Assembly: GCA_046729215.1 (NCBI GenBank) | Contig: JBKPGE010000254.1 | Coordinates: forward strand, 1 to 30,552 | Direction: 5' to 3' | DNA: 30,552 nt | Source: JACDAN01 sp046729215 | GTDB taxonomy: Bacteria; Actinomycetota; Thermoleophilia; Gaiellales; Gaiellaceae | Part shown: positions 21,625 through 29,111 of the stretch, in pieces | Layout: each line of letters starts with the position of its first letter | Position numbering within the stretch: the first letter of the stretch is position 1 | Notes under the pieces: model-generated | What the model saw: the letters and a program-made list of their open reading frames with translations, nothing else | What the model was told of the DNA's origin: nothing | Databases searched by the model: none | Position numbers and translations under genes: made by a program

Positions 21625-24003
21625 CTACGTCGAGGGAACCCAGACGAGGCGGGTCTCGACCACCTGAACGTCGGTTGCTTCGAGGCGGATCGCGACCGTC
21701 TCGATCTCCGCGGCCTTCGCCTTCCACATCTCGTCGATCTCGGCAATGTCGTCCAGGAGCTCCTGCTCGAGCCGCTCGAGATCGTCTGCCGCATCCTGCG
21801 CGCGGTGCTCGGCGGTCTCCTTCCGCTCGGCTGCGCGTGACGACATGCCGTGCCTCGAGGAGAGCGTGCCGGCGGCGCGGGCGATCGACCGGGTGTTGCG
21901 GCGGCCGCCGAAGAGCGCGCCGAGCACGGCGCCGGCGCCGGCGATCAGCTCGTTGGTCTGGTACGAGCGCTGGCCTTCCTCGAGCTCCTCGACACGGCGC
22001 TTTGCGAGCTCGATGGAGGACTCCAGCCTCGCCCGCTTGGCCTCCAGCCGGTCCTTCAGCTTCGCGGCCTCCTCGTCGGCCTTGGCCTGCGCAGCCTCGT
22101 CGCAGCGAGCGGCGAACTCCTCCTCGCTCTCGCCGGGTCGTGAGGTCAGCTTCAGCGGCTTACAGCGATGGAGCTCGAGCGCCCGGTTCTGAACGAGTCG
22201 TTGCCGGATCTCCTTCGCGGCGCCGATGAAGAACGAGCTCTTGTCGAGCGGCGCCTCGGTCAGGACATACGAGGAGCCCTCGGGAGCTGCATTGGCGAAG
22301 TCGCGATCCTCGTAGTCGACGATCGTCTCGGAGTCGAGGTCGAGACCTCCGTCCAACGGGCCGTAGACGGCTTCGAACTCCTGGCCCTCGTCGACGCCTG
22401 CGGTCGAGTCGTCGTAGCGCAGGCTGACCCGGGCGGCGAGGAAGGCACGAAGCCGCGAGGCGCCGTTGACGGCGCCGACCTGAGCGGCCCAGGTCGCGGC
22501 CGGGTCGAGGTACGAGACCGAGACGCCGGGAGCCACACTCGGCGTGACCGGGGTTGCGTCTTCCGCGACCTCCGTCGGTGCATCGGCCGGCACAGGCGCC
22601 GGCGACGCCTCAACCTCTGGGCGCGGCGCGCCCTTCATCAGGGTCTCGATCTGCTCCTTCGTCAGCGGGCCGCGGAGGTACGACAACGCCCAGCGGGTCA
22701 TGAAGAGCGAGGGCGTCGAACTCTTCGCGCTGACGAACAGGAACTCTCGTTTCTGAATCCCGCCGATCGCTTGGTCGAGCGCGTTCACGTCGGTCAAGCC
22801 GGCCGCGGACCTGAGCCCCTCGAGGACGCGCGCCTTGTCTCGCTCGGTCTGGAGACGGCCGACGAGCCAGGTGCCGGCGTTCGACATCGCCTTGTAGTCG
22901 AGGTCGACGGGGTTCTGCGTGGCGAGCGCCATACCGACGCCGAAGGCGCGCCCCTGCTTGAGGATGGTCAGGATCGGCTTCTTCGCCGGCGGCATCGCCG
23001 TCGGCGGGACGAAGCCGAAGACCTCGTCCATGTAGGCGAGGGCCCTCAGGTCGGACGTGCCGGGCTGGCCCCGCATCCACGTCACGAGCTTCGAGAGAAC
23101 GAGCGTCACCACGAACTGGCGCTCGGCATCCGTGAGGTGGGCGAGGTAGACGATCGCGCAGCGCGGCTTCCCCTCCCGAGTGCGCAACAGCGTGGCCGGG
23201 TCGAGCGGCTGTCCGGCGTCCCAGGCTGCGAACGACGGCGAGGCGACGAGCGCGTTCAACCTGAGCGCCAGCTCGGTGCGCTCCTTGGGCGGGAAGAAGG
23301 TATCGACGTCGAAGACGCCGAGCTTGCGAACCGGCGGCGCCTGGATCTGGCCGATCAGCGTGCCGAGATCGAGATCCTGCCCGGCGTGCCAGGCGTTCTC
23401 GATCAGGTTCGCGAGCAGCACGTGCTCGCGGCTCGAGAGCGGATCAGCCTCGATCCCGACCAGCCCCAGCAGGCTCGTCACTGTCCCCTCGATCTCGTCC
23501 CGGAGCGTCTCCGCTTCCGAATCCCAGGACAGCGGCGGTGCCTTCAGCGACCCGACCACGTTGAGCGGGATCCCGGCTTCGGATCCCGGCGTGTAGACAG
23601 TGAAATCGGCTGCCTGCCGCAGCGCCTCGACTCGTTCGGCGCCGAGGCCCTCCGACTCGAGACCCGATCTCCAGACCTTCGCCGTCTTCTCTGCGAACTC
23701 GTCCAGGGACAGTCCCTCGCTGCGCGCGTCATCCTCGTTCACCCACGGGCGGAAGCTCGCCGCCGAGAGATCCGGAAAAGTGAGCAGGAGGTTGCCCATG
23801 TCGCCCTTCGGATCCAGCACGAGGCAGGGGATGCCGGCGAGGAGCGCCTCCTCGATCAGGACAACGCCGAGCCCGGTCTTCCCCGAGCCCGTCATGCCGA
23901 CGATCGCCGCGTGCGTCGTCAGGTCGCCCGACTCGACTGTCAGCCGATCGGGCCCGGGCTTCCCCGTCTTGTCGAGGCGGAACCCGAGGAAGAGGTCGGC
24001 CAC
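21625..24003 (-). CDS. HerA-like (DUF87/DUF853) ATPase with C-terminal coiled coils
   Basis: A 792-residue P-loop ATPase. Walker A is GMTGSGKT at residues 36-43, followed by LVLDPKGDMGNLL. The Walker B-like LRALAYMDEVFGFVPP lies near residue 325, and ILKQGRAFGVGMALATQNP is the HerA/FtsK-fold sensor region. A proline/alanine-rich linker (about 465-505) leads to a second region ending in a charged coiled coil (about 630-680). Then comes a glycine zipper (GAGAVLGALFGG) and another acidic helix. HerA-like ATPases are ring motors that move DNA or protein. No NurA, Sir2 or other nuclease partner is adjacent, so the role is unknown. The GTG start has no Shine-Dalgarno sequence, but TAGACT lies 6 nt upstream, so it is probably leaderless. 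Confidence 0.82.
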   Translation of the reverse strand: MADLFLGFRLDKTGKPGPDRLTVESGDLTTHAAIVGMTGSGKTGLGVVLIEEALLAGIPCLVLDPKGDMGNLLLTFPDLSAASFRPWVNEDDARSEGLSLDEFAEKTAKVWRSGLESEGLGAERVEALRQAADFTVYTPGSEAGIPLNVVGSLKAPPLSWDSEAETLRDEIEGTVTSLLGLVGIEADPLSSREHVLLANLIENAWHAGQDLDLGTLIGQIQAPPVRKLGVFDVDTFFPPKERTELALRLNALVASPSFAAWDAGQPLDPATLLRTREGKPRCAIVYLAHLTDAERQFVVTLVLSKLVTWMRGQPGTSDLRALAYMDEVFGFVPPTAMPPAKKPILTILKQGRAFGVGMALATQNPVDLDYKAMSNAGTWLVGRLQTERDKARVLEGLRSAAGLTDVNALDQAIGGIQKREFLFVSAKSSTPSLFMTRWALSYLRGPLTKEQIETLMKGAPRPEVEASPAPVPADAPTEVAEDATPVTPSVAPGVSVSYLDPAATWAAQVGAVNGASRLRAFLAARVSLRYDDSTAGVDEGQEFEAVYGPLDGGLDLDSETIVDYEDRDFANAAPEGSSYVLTEAPLDKSSFFIGAAKEIRQRLVQNRALELHRCKPLKLTSRPGESEEEFAARCDEAAQAKADEEAAKLKDRLEAKRARLESSIELAKRRVEELEEGQRSYQTNELIAGAGAVLGALFGGRRNTRSIARAAGTLSSRHGMSSRAAERKETAEHRAQDAADDLERLEQELLDDIAEIDEMWKAKAAEIETVAIRLEATDVQVVETRLVWVPST

Positions 24004-24009
24004 CGGGTC

Positions 24010-24015
24010 AGTCTA
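24010..24015 (-). promoter_or_regulatory. -10 element of the HerA-like gene (leaderless)
   Basis: TAGACT on the minus strand is followed by six bases and then the GTG start, the standard spacing for leaderless transcripts in actinobacteria. The -35 position falls within the palindrome at 24016-24039. Confidence 0.5.
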
Positions 24016-24039
24016 ATTCGGGCCTCTAGAGGCCCGAAT
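24016..24039. repeat. Perfect 24-bp palindrome upstream of the HerA-like gene
   Basis: Bases 24016-24027 are the exact reverse complement of 24028-24039, centred on CTCTAGAG, with no spacer. It touches the -10 element of the HerA-like gene and covers its -35 region. That suggests an operator for a dimeric regulator rather than a hairpin, since there are no loop bases. Confidence 0.65.
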
Positions 24040-24081
24040 AAAAACACAAGCCCCCGCGGATCCGAAGATCTGCGGGGGCTT
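24040..24081 (-). terminator. Rho-independent terminator of the epimerase gene
   Basis: Read on the minus strand, bases 24081-24067 pair with 24062-24048 (15 bp, one G-T pair) around the 4-nt loop TTCG, followed by a T-rich tract (TGTTTTTA). It lies 33 nt after the epimerase stop. On the plus strand the stem is flanked by A residues and only two Ts, so it should work mainly for the minus strand. Confidence 0.85.
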
Positions 24082-24114
24082 AATGCGGCGATCTTGCACG
24101 GCCGTCAGACCCTG

Positions 24115-25053
24115 TCAAGCGGCTAGCGCGTAGGTGCCGCCATAGGCGGCCGGGAAGCCCTCCCGCCAGCTGGGGAAGCGCAGTCTCCAGCCGAGCTCGC
24201 GCTTCGCCTTGGCGTTCGAGGCGCCCCGGATCTCGGTCATCAGGACGACTCCCGATTCCCCGGCGAGCAGCCGAGCGAGCCAGGCCGGGAGGCGGCGCGG
24301 CGGCTTCGCCTCGATCGCGTGGGCCAGCGCCGGCAGCCACTCGCGCACCGGCGCGGGATCGTCGTCGACGACGTTATAGACGCCCTGCGCGCCCTGCTCG
24401 AGCGCGAGGATCGTCGCGGTCGCCGCGTCCTCCAGGTGGACGAACGACCAGATCCCGCCGCCGTCGCCGACGATCGGGAAGCGCCGCTTGCGCACGAGCT
24501 CCAGCTGCGCGTCATCCGGAGCCCCATAGAGGCCGCCGTAGCGCAGCGCTGCCCCACCGGCTTCCGCGGTCGCCTTCTCGAGATACCGAATCGCCGCGAG
24601 CGTCTCGCGCATCGCCGGCGCGGGTGTTGGATCGAGCGGATCCGCCTCGGTCTTGACCGGCCCGCCCTCGCGGGCATAGGGCCAGCCGGCGTAGCTCTGG
24701 GTGACGAAGAGGCGGACGCCGGCCTCCCGCGCGCCCGAGAGCAGCGCATCGGTGCCTTCCGTCCGGAGCCGGTTCGTCCATTCGAAGCTACGGTCGAAGT
24801 GCTTGATGTCGGTCATGCCGGCCAGGGCGGTCGCCTCGTGGACGATCCCGTCCGGCCGGGCGTTGACGACGGCCTCCCGCACTGCGTCACGGTCGAGCAG
24901 GTCGAGCAGGATGGGCTCGGCGCCGGCCGCGCGGAGACGTTCGGCCTTCTGCGACGACCGCGAGGTCCCGACCACCTCGTGGCCTCGTTCGATCAGTTGT
25001 CGGACGAGCCGCGTGCCAACCGCACCGCTCGCCCCTGCAACGAAGACTCGCAT
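24115..25053 (-). CDS. NAD-dependent epimerase/dehydratase family protein (extended SDR)
   Basis: A 312-residue Rossmann-fold protein. MRVFVAGASGAVGTRLVRQL gives the GxxGxxG nucleotide-binding motif at residues 7-13. IVHEATALAGMTDIKHFDR follows, then a YAGWP segment where the usual YxxxK is not clear, and VYNVVDDDPAPVREWLPALA. It is an atypical SDR of the nucleoside-diphosphate-sugar epimerase group with unknown substrate. The ATG at 25053 has AGGAGG 6 nt upstream. The frame extends to 25122, but that would cross the promoter. Epimerases are among the gene types regularly found beside ECF41 sigma factors (with carboxymuconolactone decarboxylases and oxidoreductases), and the divergent ECF41-type promoter supports this as its target. 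Confidence 0.85.
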   Translation of the reverse strand: MRVFVAGASGAVGTRLVRQLIERGHEVVGTSRSSQKAERLRAAGAEPILLDLLDRDAVREAVVNARPDGIVHEATALAGMTDIKHFDRSFEWTNRLRTEGTDALLSGAREAGVRLFVTQSYAGWPYAREGGPVKTEADPLDPTPAPAMRETLAAIRYLEKATAEAGGAALRYGGLYGAPDDAQLELVRKRRFPIVGDGGGIWSFVHLEDAATATILALEQGAQGVYNVVDDDPAPVREWLPALAHAIEAKPPRRLPAWLARLLAGESGVVLMTEIRGASNAKAKRELGWRLRFPSWREGFPAAYGGTYALAA

Positions 25054-25081
25054 CGTTTGCCTCCTTATCTGTCTACTCCAG

Positions 25082-25109
25082 AGACGAGATGCGGCCTTCG
25101 CCTGTGACG
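25082..25109 (-). promoter_or_regulatory. ECF41-type promoter of the epimerase gene
   Basis: On the minus strand, CGTCACA (25109-25103) is separated by 16 nt from CGTC (25086-25083). This differs by one base from the ECF41 consensus TGTCACA-N16-CGTC. Transcription would start about 20 nt before the start codon, just ahead of the AGGAGG site. Confidence 0.7.
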
Positions 25110-25110
25110 C

Positions 25111-25139
25111 TGTCACGCCCACGGCTGCTATTCCGTCAT
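25111..25139 (+). promoter_or_regulatory. ECF41-type promoter of the sigma gene
   Basis: TGTCACG (25111-25117) is followed after 16 nt by CGTCAT (25134-25139), one base from the ECF41 consensus in the first block. The start codons at 25145 and 25148 lie where transcription should begin, so the mRNA is probably leaderless. This fits autoregulation. The -35 blocks of the two divergent promoters form the inverted repeat GTGAC-GCT-GTCAC (25104-25116). Confidence 0.7.
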
Positions 25140-25147
25140 AGCTCGTG

Positions 25148-25996
25148 ATGGAGAGCCCCGAAGAGCTGCGCCCCTACCTCTTCTCGATCGCCTACCGCAT
25201 GCTCGGATCGGTGGCCGAAGCGGAGGACGTCGTTCAGGACGCCTACCTGCGCTACGAAGAGGCCGACGTCGAGGCCGAGTCGCCGAAGGCCTACCTCGCG
25301 ACGGTCACGACGCGGCTCGCGATCGACCAGCTCCGCTCGGCGCGGGCTCGCCGCGAGGTGTATCCGGGCGAGTGGCTGCCGGAGCCGCTCGTCGACGACG
25401 AGGAGCTCCGCCACGCCGAGACGGCCGACTCGCTCTCGCTCACCTTCCTGCACCTGCTCGAGAAGCTGTCGCCGGTCGAGCGCGCCGTCTTCCTCCTCCG
25501 TGAGGTCTTCGATTACCCGTACGAGGAGGTCGCCGAGATCGTCGGCAAGAGCGCGGACAACTGCCGCCAGATCCTCGCCCGGGCGCACCGGCACATGCAG
25601 GAGGGGCGGCGCCGCTTCGACGTCTCGCGCGAGGAGCGGGACCAGATCGCGCGCCGCTTCGTCGCCGCCTGGGAGGAAGGCGACACAGATGGGCTGATCG
25701 ATCTGCTCGCGCCGGACGCGACCGTCTACGGCGACGGCGGCGGCAAGGCGCCGTCAGTGCCAGTTCCGCTCGTCGGTGCGGAGCGCGTGGCGAAGGCGAT
25801 CATCGGCTGGGGCCGGCAAGCGCACGAGCGCGGGCTCGCGCACCGCCCGGCGCTCGTTAACGGCGAGCCCGGCCTCATCTTCTACGTGGGCGATCAGGTT
25901 CACTGGGTGGCGTCGCTCGAGATCGCGGACGGCGTCGTCGTCGCGATCAGGTCGGTGCTGAACCCGGACAAGCTGGCGCACCTGCGCAACCCTTAG
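25148..25996 (+). CDS. ECF41-group RNA polymerase sigma factor (SigJ-like)
   Basis: A 282-residue sigma factor. Region 2 is FSIAYRMLGSVAEAEDVVQD. The linker contains the group-specific WLPEPL. Region 4 is LSPVERAVFLLREVFDYPYE with NCRQILARAHRHM. The C-terminal SnoaL-like domain carries the conserved DGGGK and the late NPDKL. These three short motifs are hallmarks of ECF41 factors, in which the tail replaces an anti-sigma factor and both activates and restrains the sigma core. A GTG three bases upstream (25145) could also be used. It is divergent from the epimerase gene, its probable target. Its stop overlaps that of the convergent response regulator by 4 bp. Confidence 0.92.
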   Translation: MESPEELRPYLFSIAYRMLGSVAEAEDVVQDAYLRYEEADVEAESPKAYLATVTTRLAIDQLRSARARREVYPGEWLPEPLVDDEELRHAETADSLSLTFLHLLEKLSPVERAVFLLREVFDYPYEEVAEIVGKSADNCRQILARAHRHMQEGRRRFDVSREERDQIARRFVAAWEEGDTDGLIDLLAPDATVYGDGGGKAPSVPVPLVGAERVAKAIIGWGRQAHERGLAHRPALVNGEPGLIFYVGDQVHWVASLEIADGVVVAIRSVLNPDKLAHLRNP

Positions 25997-26598
25997 AGCC
26001 AGCCCTTCTCCTCTGCGATGCGAACCGCCTCGGCGCGGTTGCGCGCTCTCAGCTTGCGGATCGCGGAGCTGAGGTAGTTCCGCACGGTTCCTTCAGAGAG
26101 GTACAGCAGTCCCGCGATCTCCGCCGCCGTCGCCTGGCTCCTGGCGGCGGAGAGCACGTCGTGCTCACGCTCGGTGAGCGGGCTGACGCCGTCGGCGATC
26201 GCGTCTGCCGCGAGCCCGGGGTCGATTACCCGCCGGCCGGCGTGCACCTCTCGGATCGCGTCGGCCAGCTGTTCGGCGGGCGCGTCCTTCAGGAGGAAGC
26301 CCTGGACGCCGTTGTCGATCGCTCGGCGGAGATAGCCCGGTCGGCCGAAGGTCGTCAGGATCAGTGTCCGCATCTCGGGTAGCTCAGCGGCGAGCTCGGC
26401 CGCGGCGGAGATCCCGTCGAGACCGGGCATTTCGATGTCCAGCAGCGCGACGTTCGGGCCTCGAGCTCGGGCCATGTCGAGCACGGCGTCGCCGCGCTCG
26501 ACCTCGGCGACGACCTCGATGTCGTCCTCAAGCGCGAGGAGGCTGGCCAACGCGCCGCGCACCATGGCCTGGTCCTCTGCGATCAAGACGCGGATCAC
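25993..26598 (-). CDS. NarL/LuxR-type response regulator
   Basis: A 201-residue regulator. The receiver domain has the acidic pair in RVLIAEDQAMVRGAL, the phospho-acceptor aspartate in VALLDIEMPGLDG (about residue 54), the threonine in LILTTFGRPG and the lysine in GFLLKDAPAEQLADAI. The C-terminal LuxR helix-turn-helix is SPLTEREHDVLSAARSQATA, AEIAGLLYLSEGTVRNYLSS. It resembles DesR-type regulators. Its ATG overlaps the stop of the kinase gene (4 nt), so the two are translated together and the kinase is its partner. The target genes are unknown. Confidence 0.92.
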   Translation of the reverse strand: MIRVLIAEDQAMVRGALASLLALEDDIEVVAEVERGDAVLDMARARGPNVALLDIEMPGLDGISAAAELAAELPEMRTLILTTFGRPGYLRRAIDNGVQGFLLKDAPAEQLADAIREVHAGRRVIDPGLAADAIADGVSPLTEREHDVLSAARSQATAAEIAGLLYLSEGTVRNYLSSAIRKLRARNRAEAVRIAEEKGWL

Positions 26599-27686
26599 GG
26601 CGTTTCCAGTGGCAGGGTGAGCCGGACGCGGAACCCTCCCTCCGGTCGTGCGCCGGCCGCGAGCATGCCGTCGAGGCGCCGGGCGCGCTCCGCAAGGCCG
26701 GCCAGGCCGGTTCCGTTTTGCGAGGCGCCGGAGGCGCGCGCGCCGTCATCGTCGACCTGCAGGGCGACGGTGCCACCGCCGGTGGAGAGGCTGATCACGC
26801 AGCTGCGAGCGCCGCTGTGGCGGACGACGTTCGTCGTCGCCTCCCGAACCGCCCAGGCGAGCGCGCTCTCGATCTCGTCGGGAAGGTCGTCGGTCGATCC
26901 GTCGATCCGACAGTCGATCCCCGCCGCTGACAACGCGGCGCGCGCACCTTCGAGCTCGTCGGCGACGGCGAGCCGCCGATAGCCCTGGACCGCTTCGCGC
27001 ACCTCGCTCAGCGCGTGCCGGGTCACTTCCTGCACGTCTTCCAGCTCCGTCCGCGCGCGCCGCGGGTCGCTGTCGACGAGCTTCGCCGCCAGCTCGGTCT
27101 TGAGCGCGATCAGGGAGAGCGTGTGGCCGAGCAGGTCGTGCAGGTCGCGGGCGATGCGCGACCGCTCCTCGGCTACGGCGAGCCGGGCGAGCTCCTCGCG
27201 CGCCTCGCGCAGCTTCCGGTTCGCCCGCGTCGTGCTGCCGAGAGAAGCCATGACCGCGCCGACGGCGACGAGCGAGACCGTGTACGCCGCAACGGTTGAG
27301 CTGTCGGAGCCGGTGGCCGCCAGGCCAACAGCAACGGCGGCTGCCGTCACGCCCGTGACGACTATCGCCTCTCTCGCGGGCAGCGAAAGGCCGGCCGCGG
27401 CGACGACGTACCAGAGGAGGAGCGCGAAGGAGCCGGGAGCGCCCAGCAGCAGCGTCAGGGCGGCCAGCGCGGCGAGCAGCACGAGTGCTTCGCGCGTCGC
27501 GTTTCGTCCTCTCTGCGCGAGCAGCGGTGCGGGTGGCCACACCGCCAGATACAGGGCGACGAAGGCGGTGAGCACGACTGCGATCGCGGCCTTCTGCGCC
27601 GGGGAATCGGAGCTCGAGGCGAGGTCCGAGATCGGCCCGATCAGGAAGAGCAGGCCGAGGACCTGGCCGGCACGAATCAGGATCAT
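26595..27686 (-). CDS. Membrane sensor histidine kinase, DesK/HisKA_3 type
   Basis: A 363-residue kinase. Five or six hydrophobic helices occupy about residues 5-150 with almost no loops, so the signal is probably sensed within the membrane. The HisKA_3 box RSRIARDLHDLLGHTLSLIA contains the phosphorylated histidine. The ATPase domain has LAWAVREATTNVVRHSGA and GTGLAGLAERARRLDG. It phosphorylates the response regulator encoded next. The ATG at 27686 starts the first helix (MILIRAGQVLGLLFLIG); the longer frame to 27743 overlaps the upstream gene and adds only basic residues. It starts 4 nt after the stop of the small membrane protein gene. Confidence 0.9.
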   Translation of the reverse strand: MILIRAGQVLGLLFLIGPISDLASSSDSPAQKAAIAVVLTAFVALYLAVWPPAPLLAQRGRNATREALVLLAALAALTLLLGAPGSFALLLWYVVAAAGLSLPAREAIVVTGVTAAAVAVGLAATGSDSSTVAAYTVSLVAVGAVMASLGSTTRANRKLREAREELARLAVAEERSRIARDLHDLLGHTLSLIALKTELAAKLVDSDPRRARTELEDVQEVTRHALSEVREAVQGYRRLAVADELEGARAALSAAGIDCRIDGSTDDLPDEIESALAWAVREATTNVVRHSGARSCVISLSTGGGTVALQVDDDGARASGASQNGTGLAGLAERARRLDGMLAAGARPEGGFRVRLTLPLETP

Positions 27687-27690
27687 CCCG

Positions 27691-28092
27691 TCATCGTGAC
27701 GGATGGGTGCGCGGCCAACAGGGCGCCGGCAGCGTCGTGGCAAGGCCGGTGATCACGACGATCGCCACGAGGAAGTGCAAGGCGAGGAGGCCCACCAGGC
27801 TCGCGCCATCGGCGAAGTAGCTCGGCCCGATGGTCGAGACCGACAACGAGGTTGAGCCGATGAACCCCCACCACGCGAGCGGGTGGTAGGTGTGGCGCTC
27901 GAGCCAGCGGACAACGAGCCAGCCTCCGAGCGCGCCGGCCAGTGCCGCGACAACAATGTCGCCGGGCCCCACGATGCCGTCTCCCGTAGAGACGTCGAGG
28001 TCGATTCCGATGAGGCGGATGAGTCCCCAGCCGAGGAGGGCTGCGACTGGGGCGAGGACAACGGTTGCGATTCGATGAGTGCGTTTGGTCAT
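27691..28092 (-). CDS. Small four-helix membrane protein, DUF6069-like
   Basis: A 133-residue protein with four hydrophobic segments: RIATVVLAPVAALLGWGLI, GDIVVAALAGALGGWLVVRW, an AWWGFIGSTSLSVSTIGP segment, and LVGLLALHFLVAIVVITGLA. The layout resembles the DUF6069 family of actinobacterial membrane proteins; I am only moderately sure of the family. No catalytic residues are evident. It is first in an apparent three-gene operon with the histidine kinase and response regulator, so it may be part of the signal input or simply co-regulated. The tail PCWPRTHPSR is polar and cytoplasmic by the positive-inside rule. Confidence 0.7.
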   Translation of the reverse strand: MTKRTHRIATVVLAPVAALLGWGLIRLIGIDLDVSTGDGIVGPGDIVVAALAGALGGWLVVRWLERHTYHPLAWWGFIGSTSLSVSTIGPSYFADGASLVGLLALHFLVAIVVITGLATTLPAPCWPRTHPSR

Positions 28093-28151
28093 GACTCAAT
28101 GGTGCGGCCTGCGGGCGGCGCTTCGGTAGAGCAGCGCATCATGGATTCCGC

Positions 28152-29111
28152 ATGACAGCCGTCACATTGGCGCTTGCCGGGGACACGATGCTCGGCCGCA
28201 AGGTCGCAGAGGCGATCGATCGAAACGGCCCGGAGAGCGTGCTCGCCGACGAGGTGATCGCGCTGACGCGGAGTGCCGATCTCTTCGTCTTGAACCTCGA
28301 GTGCTGCATCTCTTCGCGCGGAACCCCGTGGCCGGATCCGCGGAAGCCGTTCTTCTTCCGTGCCCCGCCGGAGGCGACCGAGGTTCTGGCGCGGCTGGGC
28401 GTCGATTGCGTCAGCCTCGCAAACAACCACGCGCTCGACTTCGACCGGGTGGCGCTCCTCGACACGCTCGAGCACCTGCGCGAGGCCGGAATCGCCTGGG
28501 TCGGCGCCGGCCGGACTGTCCAGGAGGCACGGGCGCCCGCGATTCTGCAGAGAAACGGTTTCCGGCTGGCCGTGATCGGCTGCAGCGACCATCCGGCCGA
28601 CTACGCCGCAGGCCCGAATCTGCCGGGGATCGCTTATGTCGACCTCCGACGAGGAGTGGAGTGGTTGCCGGACGCGATCGCCGGATTAGAGGCCGACGCC
28701 GTGCTCGTCGCCCCGCATTGGGGGCCGAACATGAACCCCGAGCCGCTGCCTTACGTTCAGTGGGCGGCCGCCGCTCTGCGCGAGGCCGGCGCGACGCTCG
28801 CCGGTCACTCGGCGCACGTCTTCCAGGGCGTGGAGCCCGGGATCCTGTACGACCTCGGCGACTTCGTCGACGACTACGCCGTCGACGGGAAGCGACGGAA
28901 CGACCTCGGCTTGCTCTTCTTCGTCACGCTCGACGAGGAGGGGCCCTCCCGCGTCGAGGCGGTCCCGCTGAAGCTCGAGTACTGCCACACACGGCTCGCC
29001 GTCGGCGAGGACGCCGCGTGGATTCGCGAGCGCTTCCGCGCCGCCTGCGCCGCGCTCGGAACAGAGGTGGCCGAGGAGGACGGCCGCCTCGTCGTCGACT
29101 GGCGGCCTTAA
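28152..29111 (+). CDS. CapA-family metallophosphatase-like protein
   Basis: A 319-residue protein of the CapA/PGA_cap family. The motifs appear in the usual order: LALAGDTMLGRKV (metal-binding aspartate), LFVLNLECCIS, DCVSLANNHALDFD (NNH motif), VIGCSDHP, then VAPHWGPNMNPEPLPYVQ and LAGHSAHVFQGVE. These place metal ligands as in calcineurin-like phosphoesterases. Capsule-making CapA proteins have an N-terminal anchor, but this one starts directly in the catalytic domain, so it is probably cytoplasmic and not a capsule protein. The substrate is unknown. Its ATG has no clear ribosome binding site. The stop overlaps the convergent gene by 4 bp. Confidence 0.85.
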   Translation: MTAVTLALAGDTMLGRKVAEAIDRNGPESVLADEVIALTRSADLFVLNLECCISSRGTPWPDPRKPFFFRAPPEATEVLARLGVDCVSLANNHALDFDRVALLDTLEHLREAGIAWVGAGRTVQEARAPAILQRNGFRLAVIGCSDHPADYAAGPNLPGIAYVDLRRGVEWLPDAIAGLEADAVLVAPHWGPNMNPEPLPYVQWAAAALREAGATLAGHSAHVFQGVEPGILYDLGDFVDDYAVDGKRRNDLGLLFFVTLDEEGPSRVEAVPLKLEYCHTRLAVGEDAAWIRERFRAACAALGTEVAEEDGRLVVDWRP

